Assembly: GCA_030278955.1 (NCBI GenBank)
Contig: JAOANR010000014.1
Coordinates: 38,701,453 to 38,765,452, forward strand
Direction: 5' to 3'
Length of the DNA stretch: 64,000 nt
From: Hygrophila difformis
Lineage: Eukaryota; Streptophyta; Magnoliopsida; Lamiales; Acanthaceae
Of this stretch, positions 63,473 through 64,000 are shown piece by piece; position 1 is the first letter of the stretch; each line of letters begins with the position of its first letter. The position numbers were made by a program, and so were the translations under genes. Under the pieces are notes generated by a model. It saw only the letters and a program-made list of their open reading frames with translations, ran no database searches and had not been told where the DNA came from.

Positions 63473-64000
63473 AAACTTTTGACAAGTTCCCATTACATGA
63501 GTATTTTCTGAAACATAATAATCCTGGTTTTCAATTTCATATAATGAAACCAATTTATGAAGCTGGATTTGGGATTAGAGATATATTTATAGGTTGTCAC
63601 GTTTTTATTACTCGTGTTAAGAAACTTTGCCCCCGAAAGCGCACGGTGTCAAAAATTGCAGTAATTTATAGTAAGACCGGATCGTTCACTGGAGGATGTG
63701 CGATAAAAGCAGGGCCCACGTCGTTTACTAAGATTTTCCACTCGGTTACTCGATTCAAGTTTGTGTTTGATTATCAACTACTTGACGGAATTTTAAATTA
63801 AGCTATGAAAGCAATTACAATAAAGCAGATAAAATTATTCTAGAAAGCGAATTAAATTTAATCTAAGAAAGCGATAAAATTAATCTAAGAAGGCGGTTAA
63901 ATTAATCTAAGAAAACAGATTTAGAATGAGACAGAAGGGACAGGAAGAAAATAATAAAAATTGGACGAGATTCAGATGAAACACAGTTAAACTTCCATTT
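63472..64000 (-). repeat. R1 copy C, truncated by the window edge
   Basis: It matches 30017-30550 and the corresponding part of copy B, with the landmarks GGATATATTTATAGGTTGTCA and GGATCGTTCACTGGAGGATG. More diverged than A and B are from each other. Confidence 0.65.

Overview
This window is repeat-dense nuclear DNA from a flowering plant, probably a eudicot. Spliced genes, Tekay-type chromoviruses with 2.4-3.0 kb LTRs, a CACTA transposon with TTCTTGTAGTG ends, tRNA-derived SINEs and L1-type LINEs all point there; the species cannot be named from sequence alone. Only one convincing host gene is present, a secreted thaumatin-like protein (23357-24263, one intron). Nearly everything else is transposable elements inserted into one another.

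Layout. (1) 1-7209: the 3' part of a Ty3/gypsy chromovirus (copy 1) inserted in a CACTA element whose 3' part follows (7210-9200). (2) 10183-21484: a complete chromovirus (copy 2) with 2.96 kb LTRs, a perfect AGGTG target duplication, and a gag-pol broken by two frameshifts and three stops. (3) 21.5-23.1 kb: short retroelements, including a SINE split by a hAT-type MITE and a retroposed fragment nested in its tail. (4) The thaumatin-like gene. (5) 25.4-27.1 kb: remnant of a plus-strand LINE, followed by a complete 2.9 kb non-autonomous LTR element (27127-30013, TSD TTATG). (6) 30017-31328: an LTR-like repeat (R1) that recurs at 60.9-64.0 kb, where it is cut by a 1 kb solo LTR. (7) 31737-40426: a near full-length minus-strand LINE with RRM-containing ORF1, endonuclease, reverse transcriptase and RNase H, bounded by a 16 bp TSD. 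Its 3' end looks like a 3' transduction carrying a host-gene-like last exon. (8) 41.3-41.95 kb: a tandem set of nested palindromes whose arms change together from unit to unit. (9) 43526-47331 and beyond: a minus-strand LTR element carrying only a coiled-coil gag (TR-GAG type), followed by a second palindrome-bearing array (47.5-47.95 kb). (10) 49252-60494: a minus-strand chromovirus (copy 3) with a nearly intact pol and an extra 175-codon coiled-coil ORF between primer-binding site and gag.

The elements fall into autonomous types (three chromoviruses, two LINEs, CACTA) and types that must borrow enzymes (SINEs, hAT MITE, the 2.9 kb LTR element, the gag-only element). The items most worth following are the covarying nested palindromes, the extra ORF in copy 3, the LINE 3' transduction, the two non-autonomous LTR elements, and the stacked polypurine-tract/LTR-start modules in copies 1 and 2. 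All alignments were made by eye; no database search was possible.
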